From Bacteroidota bacterium (GTDB lineage: Bacteria > Bacteroidota > Bacteroidia > M30B66), in NCBI GenBank assembly GCA_020438185.1, contig JAGQVC010000148.1, positions 1 through 5,318 on the forward strand: a stretch of 5,318 nt of DNA, in the 5' to 3' direction. This document shows positions 1 through 5,318 of this stretch, piece by piece. The position numbers were made by a program, and so were the translations under genes. Below the pieces are notes generated by a model. The model was not told where the DNA came from. It searched no databases and worked only from the letters and a program-made list of their open reading frames with translations. Each line of letters starts with the position of its first letter. The stretch's first letter is position 1.

Positions 1-487
1 GAATAAAAATGCCATCCATGAACATGGCGGAATTCAATGCTGAAAAGGGATCAGTGCCCGGTTTTACAATGGTTCCGAGCAAACTTATTACGTGTTTGTT
101 ATTGTTTCTTATGGCTTCGCCAAGATGCAGAATTTCAAGCCCTTCGGGCTGAAATTCTAAGCCATTCCGGTTAAAAACCGGGAAACCGTTAACAATGCTA
201 ACTTCAATTGCATTTTCGGGAATCGCAGTGGTTCCGGCCTTATTGTTTTTTGAAAGTTCCGGAGCCGTGAATGGTACGCTAATCTCGGCTTTGCTCAGTT
301 TTTCGAAGCGCAGGTATTTGTATTCCTCGTCTTTACGTGTCGGAAATCCCGACGCAGCGAAAGCTGCGGCGGAACTGCTTCTGAAATTGTCAAGCAACGG
401 ATTGTCAAGCAACAAACCGGTTTTACGAATTTCAAACTCGGCAAGCAGCCTTTCCTTTAAGGATATACCTTGAGTTGTGGCAGTCAT
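1..487 (-). CDS. sufD: Fe-S cluster assembly protein SufD, N-terminal part (cut by left edge)
   Basis: SufD is a subunit of the cytosolic SufBCD scaffold on which iron-sulfur clusters are built. The visible 162 residues start at the ATG at 485-487 and remain open to the edge. Two stretches are typical of SufD: FPTRKDEEYKYL at residues 48-59, near the end of the helical N-terminal region, and DPFSALNSAMFMDGIFI at 146-162, where the beta-helical core begins. Full SufD proteins are roughly 430-450 residues, so about two thirds is missing. The gene starts 10 bases after the sufC stop, so the two are almost certainly cotranscribed. There is no strong Shine-Dalgarno sequence, only an A-rich leader. 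One oddity is an exact five-codon-period duplication giving LLDN-P-LLDN at residues 26-34. SufB is the main alternative because it is a paralogue, but the FPTRKDEEYKY motif and the position after sufC favour SufD. Confidence 0.93.
   Translation of the reverse strand, partial: MTATTQGISLKERLLAEFEIRKTGLLLDNPLLDNFRSSSAAAFAASGFPTRKDEEYKYLRFEKLSKAEISVPFTAPELSKNNKAGTTAIPENAIEVSIVNGFPVFNRNGLEFQPEGLEILHLGEAIRNNNKHVISLLGTIVKPGTDPFSALNSAMFMDGIFI
386..413. repeat. 13-bp direct repeat with 15-base period inside sufD
   Basis: The plus-strand 13-mer ATTGTCAAGCAAC occurs at 386-398 and again at 401-413. The offset is 15 bases, exactly five codons, so the reading frame of sufD is kept. The codons of the two LLDN units are identical (TTG CTT GAC AAT), which suggests a recent small tandem duplication in the N-terminal helical region and not conserved protein structure. 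The direct repeat is seen in the sequence; its recent origin is inferred. Confidence 0.85.
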
Positions 488-497
488 TTTTTCGATT

Positions 498-1253
498 TTA
501 TAATGCAGCCGTATCTTTCTTCAACCAGTCGTAGCCTTTTTCTTCCAGTTCCAGAGCGAGCTCTTTTCCTCCCGATTTTACAATGCGGCCATTGTAAAGT
601 ACATGCACAAAATCGGGAACGATATAATCCAGCAAACGCTGGTAGTGTGTAATCACAATACTGGCATTTTCGGGCGATTTAAGTTTATTCACGCCACCGG
701 CAACAACGCGCAGTGCGTCAATATCAAGCCCTGAATCGGTTTCGTCAAGAATGCTCAGTTTTGGGTTGAGCATAGCCATTTGAAAAATTTCATTGCGCTT
801 TTTCTCCCCACCCGAGAAACCTTCGTTAACGGAACGATTGGTCAGATTGGTAGAAATTTCAACCAACTCCTTCTTCTCCTTCATCATGTCCAGAAACTCT
901 TTGGCACTCAAGGGTGGAAGTCCTTTGTATTCGCGCTGTTCCGAAATGGCTGTCTTTAAGAAGTTTGTTATGCTCACTCCCGGGATCTCCACCGGATATT
1001 GAAAAGCAAGAAAAATCCCTTCTCTTGCACGGTCCTCCGGAGATAATTCAAGCAAATCCTTTCCTTCGAATATGATTTCACCTTGGGTTACCTCGTAATC
1101 TTCACGTCCGGCAAGCACCGAAGCCAAAGTTGATTTTCCTGACCCGTTCGGGCCCATAATAGCATGCACTTCACCCGCTTTTACTTCAAGCGAAAATCCC
1201 TTGAGAATTTCTTTTTCCTCAACACGGGCATGCAGATTTTTGATACTGAGCAT
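498..1253 (-). CDS. sufC: Fe-S cluster assembly ATPase SufC
   Basis: SufC is the ABC-type ATPase of the cytosolic SufBCD complex. It hydrolyses ATP to drive conformational change of the scaffold during iron-sulfur cluster assembly, and has no transmembrane partner. The 251-residue length matches the family (about 250). All nucleotide-binding motifs are intact: Walker A GPNGSGKST at residues 34-42 with K40, Q-loop Q85 in FQYPVEIPG, signature SGGEK at 147-151 followed by K152, Walker B LSILDETDSGLD with D170 and E171, D-loop around 174-177, and the switch histidine H203 in ITHYQR. The SGGEKKRNE signature and the DETDSGLD block are hallmarks of SufC compared with transporter ATPases. The start ATG lies about 45 bases below a TAnnTTTG promoter box and gives the expected N-terminus MLSIKNL. 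It is the first gene of its transcription unit and is followed 10 bases later by sufD. No sufB precedes it. Confidence 0.98.
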   Translation of the reverse strand: MLSIKNLHARVEEKEILKGFSLEVKAGEVHAIMGPNGSGKSTLASVLAGREDYEVTQGEIIFEGKDLLELSPEDRAREGIFLAFQYPVEIPGVSITNFLKTAISEQREYKGLPPLSAKEFLDMMKEKKELVEISTNLTNRSVNEGFSGGEKKRNEIFQMAMLNPKLSILDETDSGLDIDALRVVAGGVNKLKSPENASIVITHYQRLLDYIVPDFVHVLYNGRIVKSGGKELALELEEKGYDWLKKDTAAL

Positions 1254-1297
1254 TTTGAAACGATGTTCTTTGTTTAAAATGAATCTAAATAAAGCCG

Positions 1298-1305
1298 CAA
1301 AGGTA
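1298..1305 (-). promoter_or_regulatory. Probable Bacteroidota-type -7 promoter box for sufCD
   Basis: Read on the minus strand this is TACCTTTG, a full match to the TAnnTTTG -7 consensus of the primary sigma factor in Bacteroidota. It lies in the 149-base gap between the receptor stop and sufC, below the terminator, with about 45 bases left to the sufC ATG. A TTTG-like -33 element at the usual spacing of about 19-21 bases is not clear, so strength is uncertain. The match is seen; promoter activity is inferred. Confidence 0.6.
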
Positions 1306-1341
1306 ACAGAATAGCTTGAATAAAGGTTCAGTACGCAAACG

Positions 1342-1370
1342 AAAAAAGCCCCGGCGCTTAGCCGGGGCTT
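1342..1370 (-). terminator. Rho-independent terminator after the TonB-dependent receptor
   Basis: On the minus strand the arms AAGCCCCGGC (1370-1361) and GCCGGGGCTT (1355-1346) pair perfectly over 10 bp around the five-base loop TAAGC, and a run of six T follows (1347-1342, overlapping the last two stem bases). The hairpin begins about 33 bases past the receptor stop codon. The plus-strand side lacks a T run, so it acts toward the left. It separates the receptor unit from sufCD. Confidence 0.93.
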
Positions 1371-1402
1371 AAACTAATCTGCAAAACTGCGGTAGAAAAT
1401 CT

Positions 1403-4321
1403 TTAGAAGTTGTGCGAGTAACTTAAGCTGAAAGTTCGACCCGGGTTGATGGAACTAAAAACCTGCTTTTCGGCTTCAAATGCTTTGTAAAATGCCTCAA
1501 GTTTATCGCTTAGCAGGTTATCAATCCTAAAACTCAGAGTTCCATTTTTCTCTTTACCTGTTTTCAGGTTAAAGCTGAAGTTCAGACTATGAAACGGCTC
1601 CGAATAAACATCAGGAAATAATCCGGCCCCTACAAAGGTTAAGGTCGGACCTTTAACGTTGTAGAACAGACCGGCATCAAAGTTTCTGTCTTTTTGCGTG
1701 TAACTGAACCCTGCATTAATTACGAAAGGTGCCTGACCTGCCATTGCGCGTGTGCGTTCAATGTTTTGCCCAACCTTCTCATACGTTTTACGCGAATTGT
1801 ACTCCAGATCAGTCATGTCAATCTGCGATTGAACAATAGTTACATTAAGATTGAAATTGAAATTTTTCAAAGACTTGGCTATGAAATCCAGGTTTCGCCG
1901 CATTTCCAGCTCCAGTCCGTATAGTGTTCCGTTACCAACGTTTCTTGGCTGGTACTCCGTGCTGGTTTGTTGCTCAGGAATTCTAACCAGTTCAATCGGT
2001 TTGTCAAAATGCTTGTAGAAACCGCTCACGGAAAAGATTTGTCCATCCTCAAGGAACAGCTCCCAGCGCAAATCAATATTGTCAATTCTTGTTTCTGCAA
2101 GCTTTCCGTCCCAATCTTTATAGGTAAACAGTGAACCATTGAAAATCCGGTTGGTTACAGGATCCAGAATCTGTGCAAATGAAAGCTCTTTAAAAGAAGG
2201 TCTGGCAATCGTTCTGGTGTACGAAAGACGAATGTTTTGTTTTTCTGTTGCAGCGAAAATAAAGTTCGCCGAAGGAAACAAATCCAAAGCATCCAATACT
2301 TTGGCATTTACAAGATTAATCCCGTCAACAGTGTCGCCGTTGGCAAATCGCTGATCACGACCAGTATGATGCTGCACATAATTTTCTGCGCGCAGCCCTG
2401 CAATCACTTTCAGGCGTGAGCCGAAATTCATCTCATTCGAAACATACGCACCGGTATTATTCACATTCGATGAATAGGCATTGGGGTTCGGGTTCGGATT
2501 TCCGGACTGGTAGTAAATATTGTTCTGTGTTCCCGGATAGATGTTTTCAGGGTTCAGCACCAGTGACGGATCGGGGATTGGCCAGTTTTGAGAACCAAAA
2601 AACTGAATATCGAAAAACAGAATTTCGTAATCTCGGACCTTATAAACATGACTGGCACCAAACTTCAATTTGGCATCCAATCCCTGAAACTTGTAATTGC
2701 GGGTCACATCCACTTTCCCCACACCATTAAATTCACTCAGATTACGCCAGATTCTTGCCGGATTTCCGCCGGCACCGGCGTTAAAGAATGTATCAACCGC
2801 AGTTTCTGTAAAAGCTGTTTTTCTGATGTCGGGATCTGCTGTACTCGACAGAGTTCCGGCTAGCCTCCAGTCAATTTCCCAGGTGTTTTTCTTCAATAAA
2901 TGAACACCGTTCAAAAGTGCGTGACTAAGTCCACGCTGGTTATATTCCAGGTTGTCTGATGAAGCAAAATAACCGGATTGCCCAACCGCATCAGGACTAT
3001 TATCGATGTAAAATTTACCTGCGCGGCTTTCGCCGTTCTGCAGGTGCATGAGGTTGAGCTTAATTTTAGTGTTCGTGTTCTTGTACGCCAAACCTCCAAG
3101 CAATCCGATCAGGGTGTTCCGCTCTCCTAATTGTCCGGTCTGGGTATTCGCCCGAATCATTTCATTGGCGGTCGAATCGATAGGTCGCTGGTATTCACCG
3201 TAGCTTACTTCATCGTAATACCTGTATGAGGTTTTGTAGGAAGCCGAAAAGATATAACCCAGTTTCGGCCGGGAGGCCAAAGCATCGCCTTCTTTTTTTC
3301 TGCCAATTTCAAATTGGTTTCCTGTGGAAATGGAGGCATTGTAATTTAAAAAACTGGTACTTCTTTCTGCTGCAAGCGTTGGACTAAACGACTTAACAAA
3401 AGCGTTTACCTCTTCAGATGAAGCTCCGCTGATTGGGGTTGGAATGTTAGAAGATGTTGCTTTGGAAGGTAAAGCTCTGGTTCCGTCATCAATTCCCAGC
3501 CAATCGGTTTTGCCACCCTGATAGGTCAGATAATCCTTGTTCAGGTTCATTTCCGGGTTAAATCCAATTCCTGCCGACACATTAAACAGTTTTTCTTCCG
3601 GAAAATCCTTGGTTTCGATATTCATCAAACCGCCTGTAAAATCGGCGGGCATGTCGGCAGTAAAGTTTTTACTGACAATCATATTATCGATCAGGTTTGT
3701 TGGAAAAATATCCATCTGAAGGCTGTTCCGGTCAGGATCGAGGCCCGGAATATCAACGCCATTCAGGGTTGTTTTTGAGTATCTGTCGCCAAGACCACGC
3801 ACATAAACATATTTTCCATCTTCGATGGAAACGCCTGTAACACGCTTGGCGGCTTCTACAGCTGTGGCATCCCCAACTTTCTTAAACTGAGCCGAAGAAA
3901 TCCCATCCATCATCACAGCCGACTTTCTCTTCAGAGAAATCAAAGCTGCTTCAGAAGTACGAATGGCTTCAGCTGTGATAATTACTTCTGTCAGGTCGTT
4001 CCCTTTTTGCTTCATTCTGATATTCTGAAGCAAATTCACCTCACCGTCTTTAACAACAACATCTTTAATTGAAGTCGTAACATAGGATACGTACGAAACC
4101 TGAATTTCATAAGTGCCGGGAGCCGTCTGAATGGAGAATTTGCCATCCAGGTCAGCCGCAGCTCCGGTGCTGGTTCCGGCAATCATCACAATCGCTCCGA
4201 TAAGCGGCTCTCCTGTTTCGTCATCGATTACAGAACCTCTTATTGTTCCTTTCTGAGCGAATGTGCTCAGACTGATAAAAAGAAGAAAAAAAACAGAAAG
4301 TGTAGCAGTAGATTTTTTCAT
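1403..4321 (-). CDS. TonB-dependent outer-membrane receptor with N-terminal carboxypeptidase-regulatory-like domain
   Basis: This is a complete 972-residue outer-membrane active transporter; its substrate is not recognisable. A signal peptide covers about residues 1-22 (Lys-Lys, then a hydrophobic run ending STFA, likely cut before Q23). A carboxypeptidase-regulatory-like beta-sandwich follows at about 26-104, recognisable by GSVIDDETGEPLIGA and the later GTYEIQVSYVSY. A TonB-box-like stretch LTEVIITAE lies at 110-118. The plug domain spans about 130-240, with VYVRGLGDRYSKTTLNGVDI at 172-191 and FTGGLMNIETKDFP at 228-241. The rest is a large beta-barrel ending in SLSYSHNF, with the usual C-terminal aromatic residue. 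It lacks the usual SusC/RagA plug wording and no SusD gene is next to it, so it is better placed among the general TonB-dependent receptors. Its upstream partner on the same strand is a beta-helix protein 79 bases away, and a strong terminator follows. The start ATG has no Shine-Dalgarno sequence. Confidence 0.93.
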   Translation of the reverse strand: MKKSTATLSVFFLLFISLSTFAQKGTIRGSVIDDETGEPLIGAIVMIAGTSTGAAADLDGKFSIQTAPGTYEIQVSYVSYVTTSIKDVVVKDGEVNLLQNIRMKQKGNDLTEVIITAEAIRTSEAALISLKRKSAVMMDGISSAQFKKVGDATAVEAAKRVTGVSIEDGKYVYVRGLGDRYSKTTLNGVDIPGLDPDRNSLQMDIFPTNLIDNMIVSKNFTADMPADFTGGLMNIETKDFPEEKLFNVSAGIGFNPEMNLNKDYLTYQGGKTDWLGIDDGTRALPSKATSSNIPTPISGASSEEVNAFVKSFSPTLAAERSTSFLNYNASISTGNQFEIGRKKEGDALASRPKLGYIFSASYKTSYRYYDEVSYGEYQRPIDSTANEMIRANTQTGQLGERNTLIGLLGGLAYKNTNTKIKLNLMHLQNGESRAGKFYIDNSPDAVGQSGYFASSDNLEYNQRGLSHALLNGVHLLKKNTWEIDWRLAGTLSSTADPDIRKTAFTETAVDTFFNAGAGGNPARIWRNLSEFNGVGKVDVTRNYKFQGLDAKLKFGASHVYKVRDYEILFFDIQFFGSQNWPIPDPSLVLNPENIYPGTQNNIYYQSGNPNPNPNAYSSNVNNTGAYVSNEMNFGSRLKVIAGLRAENYVQHHTGRDQRFANGDTVDGINLVNAKVLDALDLFPSANFIFAATEKQNIRLSYTRTIARPSFKELSFAQILDPVTNRIFNGSLFTYKDWDGKLAETRIDNIDLRWELFLEDGQIFSVSGFYKHFDKPIELVRIPEQQTSTEYQPRNVGNGTLYGLELEMRRNLDFIAKSLKNFNFNLNVTIVQSQIDMTDLEYNSRKTYEKVGQNIERTRAMAGQAPFVINAGFSYTQKDRNFDAGLFYNVKGPTLTFVGAGLFPDVYSEPFHSLNFSFNLKTGKEKNGTLSFRIDNLLSDKLEAFYKAFEAEKQVFSSINPGRTFSLSYSHNF
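2480..2500 (-). repeat. Short Asn-Pro repeat (NPNPNPN) in the receptor barrel
   Basis: Receptor residues 608-614 read NPNPNPN, encoded by AAT CCG AAC CCG AAC CCC AAT, an imperfect six-base repeat. The surrounding residues are also rich in Asn, Gly, Ser and Tyr (QSGNPNPNPNAYSSNVNNTG), which suggests an external loop of the barrel just before a strand beginning GAYVSNEMNFG. The loop placement is inferred from composition alone. Confidence 0.6.
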
Positions 4322-4344
4322 GTGTCTTAAAACAGCAAAGACAC
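4322..4344 (-). promoter_or_regulatory. Alternative hairpin abutting the receptor start codon
   Basis: On the minus strand GTGTCTT (4344-4338) can pair perfectly over 7 bp with AAGACAC (4328-4322) around a nine-base loop TGCTGTTTT. The second arm ends at the base immediately before the ATG (4321-4319). Folding would bury the ribosome landing region of the receptor gene. It shares bases 4341-4344 with the GC-rich hairpin just upstream, so only one of the two can form fully. The pairing is seen; a regulatory role is inferred. Confidence 0.4.
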
Positions 4345-4364
4345 CCCGGGTTTCCCCGGGATGT
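4341..4364 (-). terminator. GC-rich hairpin between the beta-helix gene and the receptor gene (weak terminator or attenuator)
   Basis: Read on the minus strand, ACATCCCGGG (4364-4355) pairs with CCCGGGGTGT (4350-4341) over 10 positions with one T-G wobble, closed by a four-base GAAA loop of the stable GNRA type. The following bases are CTTTGCTGTTTT, which is T-rich but interrupted, so full termination is doubtful. Lying between two genes of a likely operon, it could lower expression of the receptor relative to the beta-helix protein, or protect the 3' end of the upstream message. Confidence 0.55.
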
Positions 4365-4400
4365 CAGCCTTTGAAGCATTAACCAAAATTCTTCGAATAA

Positions 4401-5318
4401 TTATAGTCCTGAAAGGGCACCGGCCTGAGAAGCCCATGTCCATCCGAGTCCTGAAATATTTGCTTTAGGAGTTGAACCAGCGGTTACGCCTGCAGGAACA
4501 TCACCGTTAACATAATTGCCAAGTGAATCTGCAGGAACATTAAGTGTAATTCCGGTGAAAGTTACCAAAGGAGCTGTCACACGGTTAATTTTGTTTCCAT
4601 CAACAATATCTGTGAAGTATAAATTCTGAAGGTCAACAATTGAGTTTTCGTCAACATTAATAAGGTCTTCAGAAACTCTTCCTTCGTAAGAAGCTTTGAT
4701 ACTGCCATTTTTAATAACGTGACCGGCAGCGTAAGTTCCTTCCGGACCGTCAAGTTCGAATGAGTGACCAGCAACTGCTATAACTACAAGATTATCAATT
4801 GTTCCACCCCATGACTGGTCAGTGTCAATTCCATCATCATTGCAATTCCAAACAACCACATTGGTAACATTCACTTTACCACCGAACCACTCGATTCCGT
4901 CATCCTGATTACCAACAATTTCAATATTGTCGATTGTTGTTCCTGAACCAACACCACCAAGGGTAAGTCCGTTGATTTCGTTTCCTGAACCGATATTGGT
5001 TCCACCGTGACGAATTGATACATATTTTAACGTACCTGAATCATCTGCATCATTGTTACCTCCATAAAGACCATTGGAGTCGGAAGTTGGGATACCTTCA
5101 ATCTGAACTTCGCTCACATCTCCGTTATCATTAGAAGCAGAAATCTTGGCTTTGCCAAGGATGATCACTCCACCCCACAATCCGTTAACATCCGGATTCA
5201 GATTCGGGCTTTTGAAATTACCAGCCGCAACATCAGCCAAACTGATTTCATCAGCAACTGAAGTAAAAATGATTGGCTTGTTAGCCTCGCCAATTGCATT
5301 CAGTTTACCACCTCTGGC
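4401..5318 (-). CDS. Surface or secreted right-handed beta-helix-type protein, C-terminal part (cut by right edge)
   Basis: The frame is open to the window edge, leaving 305 C-terminal residues (starting ARGGKLNAIGEANKPIIFTS). A TTG at 5238-5240 is internal and is not the start. Composition is rich in Gly, Asn, Asp, Ile and Val, with repeated short strands and turns as in parallel beta-helix proteins. Recognisable pieces are KPIIFTS and GLWGGVIILGKA near the left of the fragment, GTLKYVSIRHGG, GVGSGTTIDNIEIVGNQDDG, then WNCNDDGIDTDQSWGGTIDN. I know this style from Bacteroidota proteins encoded beside TonB-dependent receptors; some are labelled 'multidrug transporter' in databases, which the sequence does not support because no membrane segments are seen. 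No type IX secretion C-terminal domain is visible: the protein ends GLGWTWASQAGALSGL. Signal peptide or lipobox would lie beyond the edge. A role at the cell surface with the following receptor is inferred; substrate and activity are unknown. Confidence 0.8.
   Translation of the reverse strand, partial: ARGGKLNAIGEANKPIIFTSVADEISLADVAAGNFKSPNLNPDVNGLWGGVIILGKAKISASNDNGDVSEVQIEGIPTSDSNGLYGGNNDADDSGTLKYVSIRHGGTNIGSGNEINGLTLGGVGSGTTIDNIEIVGNQDDGIEWFGGKVNVTNVVVWNCNDDGIDTDQSWGGTIDNLVVIAVAGHSFELDGPEGTYAAGHVIKNGSIKASYEGRVSEDLINVDENSIVDLQNLYFTDIVDGNKINRVTAPLVTFTGITLNVPADSLGNYVNGDVPAGVTAGSTPKANISGLGWTWASQAGALSGL
4824..4914 (-). repeat. Two DDGI rungs of the beta-helix, 22 residues apart
   Basis: Within the beta-helix protein, NQDDGIEWFGG and, 22 residues later, NCNDDGIDTDQSWGG share the pattern N-x-(x)-DDGI-x. 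Each is linked to a TIDN motif (GTTIDN before the first, GGTIDN after the second). The spacing fits one coil of a right-handed parallel beta-helix. The stacked Asp pairs could line up to bind a metal such as calcium; that function is inferred only from acidic clustering. Confidence 0.6.

Noticed and set aside
195..473. Plus-strand open frame of 92 codons opposite sufD
   Set aside because: It lies wholly antisense to a clearly conserved SufD N-terminus and its product has no recognisable features.
2416..2863. Overlapping plus-strand open frames inside the receptor gene
   Set aside because: They are antisense to a continuous 972-codon receptor; their products are low-complexity shadows rich in His, Ser and Cys with no domain.
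2911..3099. Minus-strand 62-codon frame inside the receptor gene
   Set aside because: It is a shifted frame of the receptor; the receptor frame is uninterrupted and carries the family motifs, so this is not a frameshift remnant.
1403..4321. Calling the receptor SusC of a polysaccharide utilisation locus
   Set aside because: No SusD-like gene, glycoside hydrolase or sulfatase is present and the plug motifs are those of general TonB-dependent receptors.
4388..4399. Small inverted repeat ATTC-TTC-GAAT just after the beta-helix stop
   Set aside because: A four-base stem with a three-base loop is expected by chance and is not followed by a T run.
4577..4774. Second minus-strand frame of 65 codons inside the beta-helix gene
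   Set aside because: It overlaps the beta-helix coding sequence in another frame and has no supporting motif.
5238..5240. TTG as the start codon of the beta-helix gene
   Set aside because: The same frame continues without a stop to the window edge and the added 26 residues (including KPIIFTS) fit the protein pattern, so the gene is partial and not TTG-started.

Overview
The window looks like a chromosomal piece of a Bacteroidota genome. Three things point there: a TonB-dependent receptor that begins with a carboxypeptidase-regulatory-like domain, a TAnnTTTG-type -7 promoter box (TACCTTTG) ahead of sufC, and start codons without clear Shine-Dalgarno sequences. Genus cannot be fixed from this sequence; a marine or anaerobic member of Marinilabiliales or a relative is only a guess. 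Every gene lies on the minus strand, so the window reads from its right end to its left end.

Right end (4401-5318): the C-terminal 305 residues of a secreted or surface protein rich in Gly, Asn and Asp, with a right-handed beta-helix look. It has two DDGI rungs 22 residues apart. Its N-terminus is outside the window. A 79-base gap follows, holding a GC-rich hairpin and a second, overlapping hairpin that ends exactly at the next start codon. Then comes a complete 972-residue TonB-dependent outer-membrane receptor (1403-4321). The two genes probably form a transcription unit for an uncharacterised outer-membrane uptake or surface system of unknown substrate.

A near-ideal intrinsic terminator (1342-1370) closes that unit. 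Next is a promoter (-7 box at 1298-1305) driving sufC (498-1253), the ATPase of the SUF iron-sulfur cluster assembly machine. Ten bases after it sits the start of sufD (1-487, cut by the left edge). SufC and SufD are partners in the SufBCD scaffold. SufB is not next to sufC here, although it usually precedes sufC in Bacteroidota as I remember them.

No tRNA, rRNA, CRISPR array, insertion sequence or phage gene is visible. The most interesting points are the receptor/beta-helix pair of unknown substrate, the two mutually exclusive hairpins between them, and the suf operon that appears to start at sufC.
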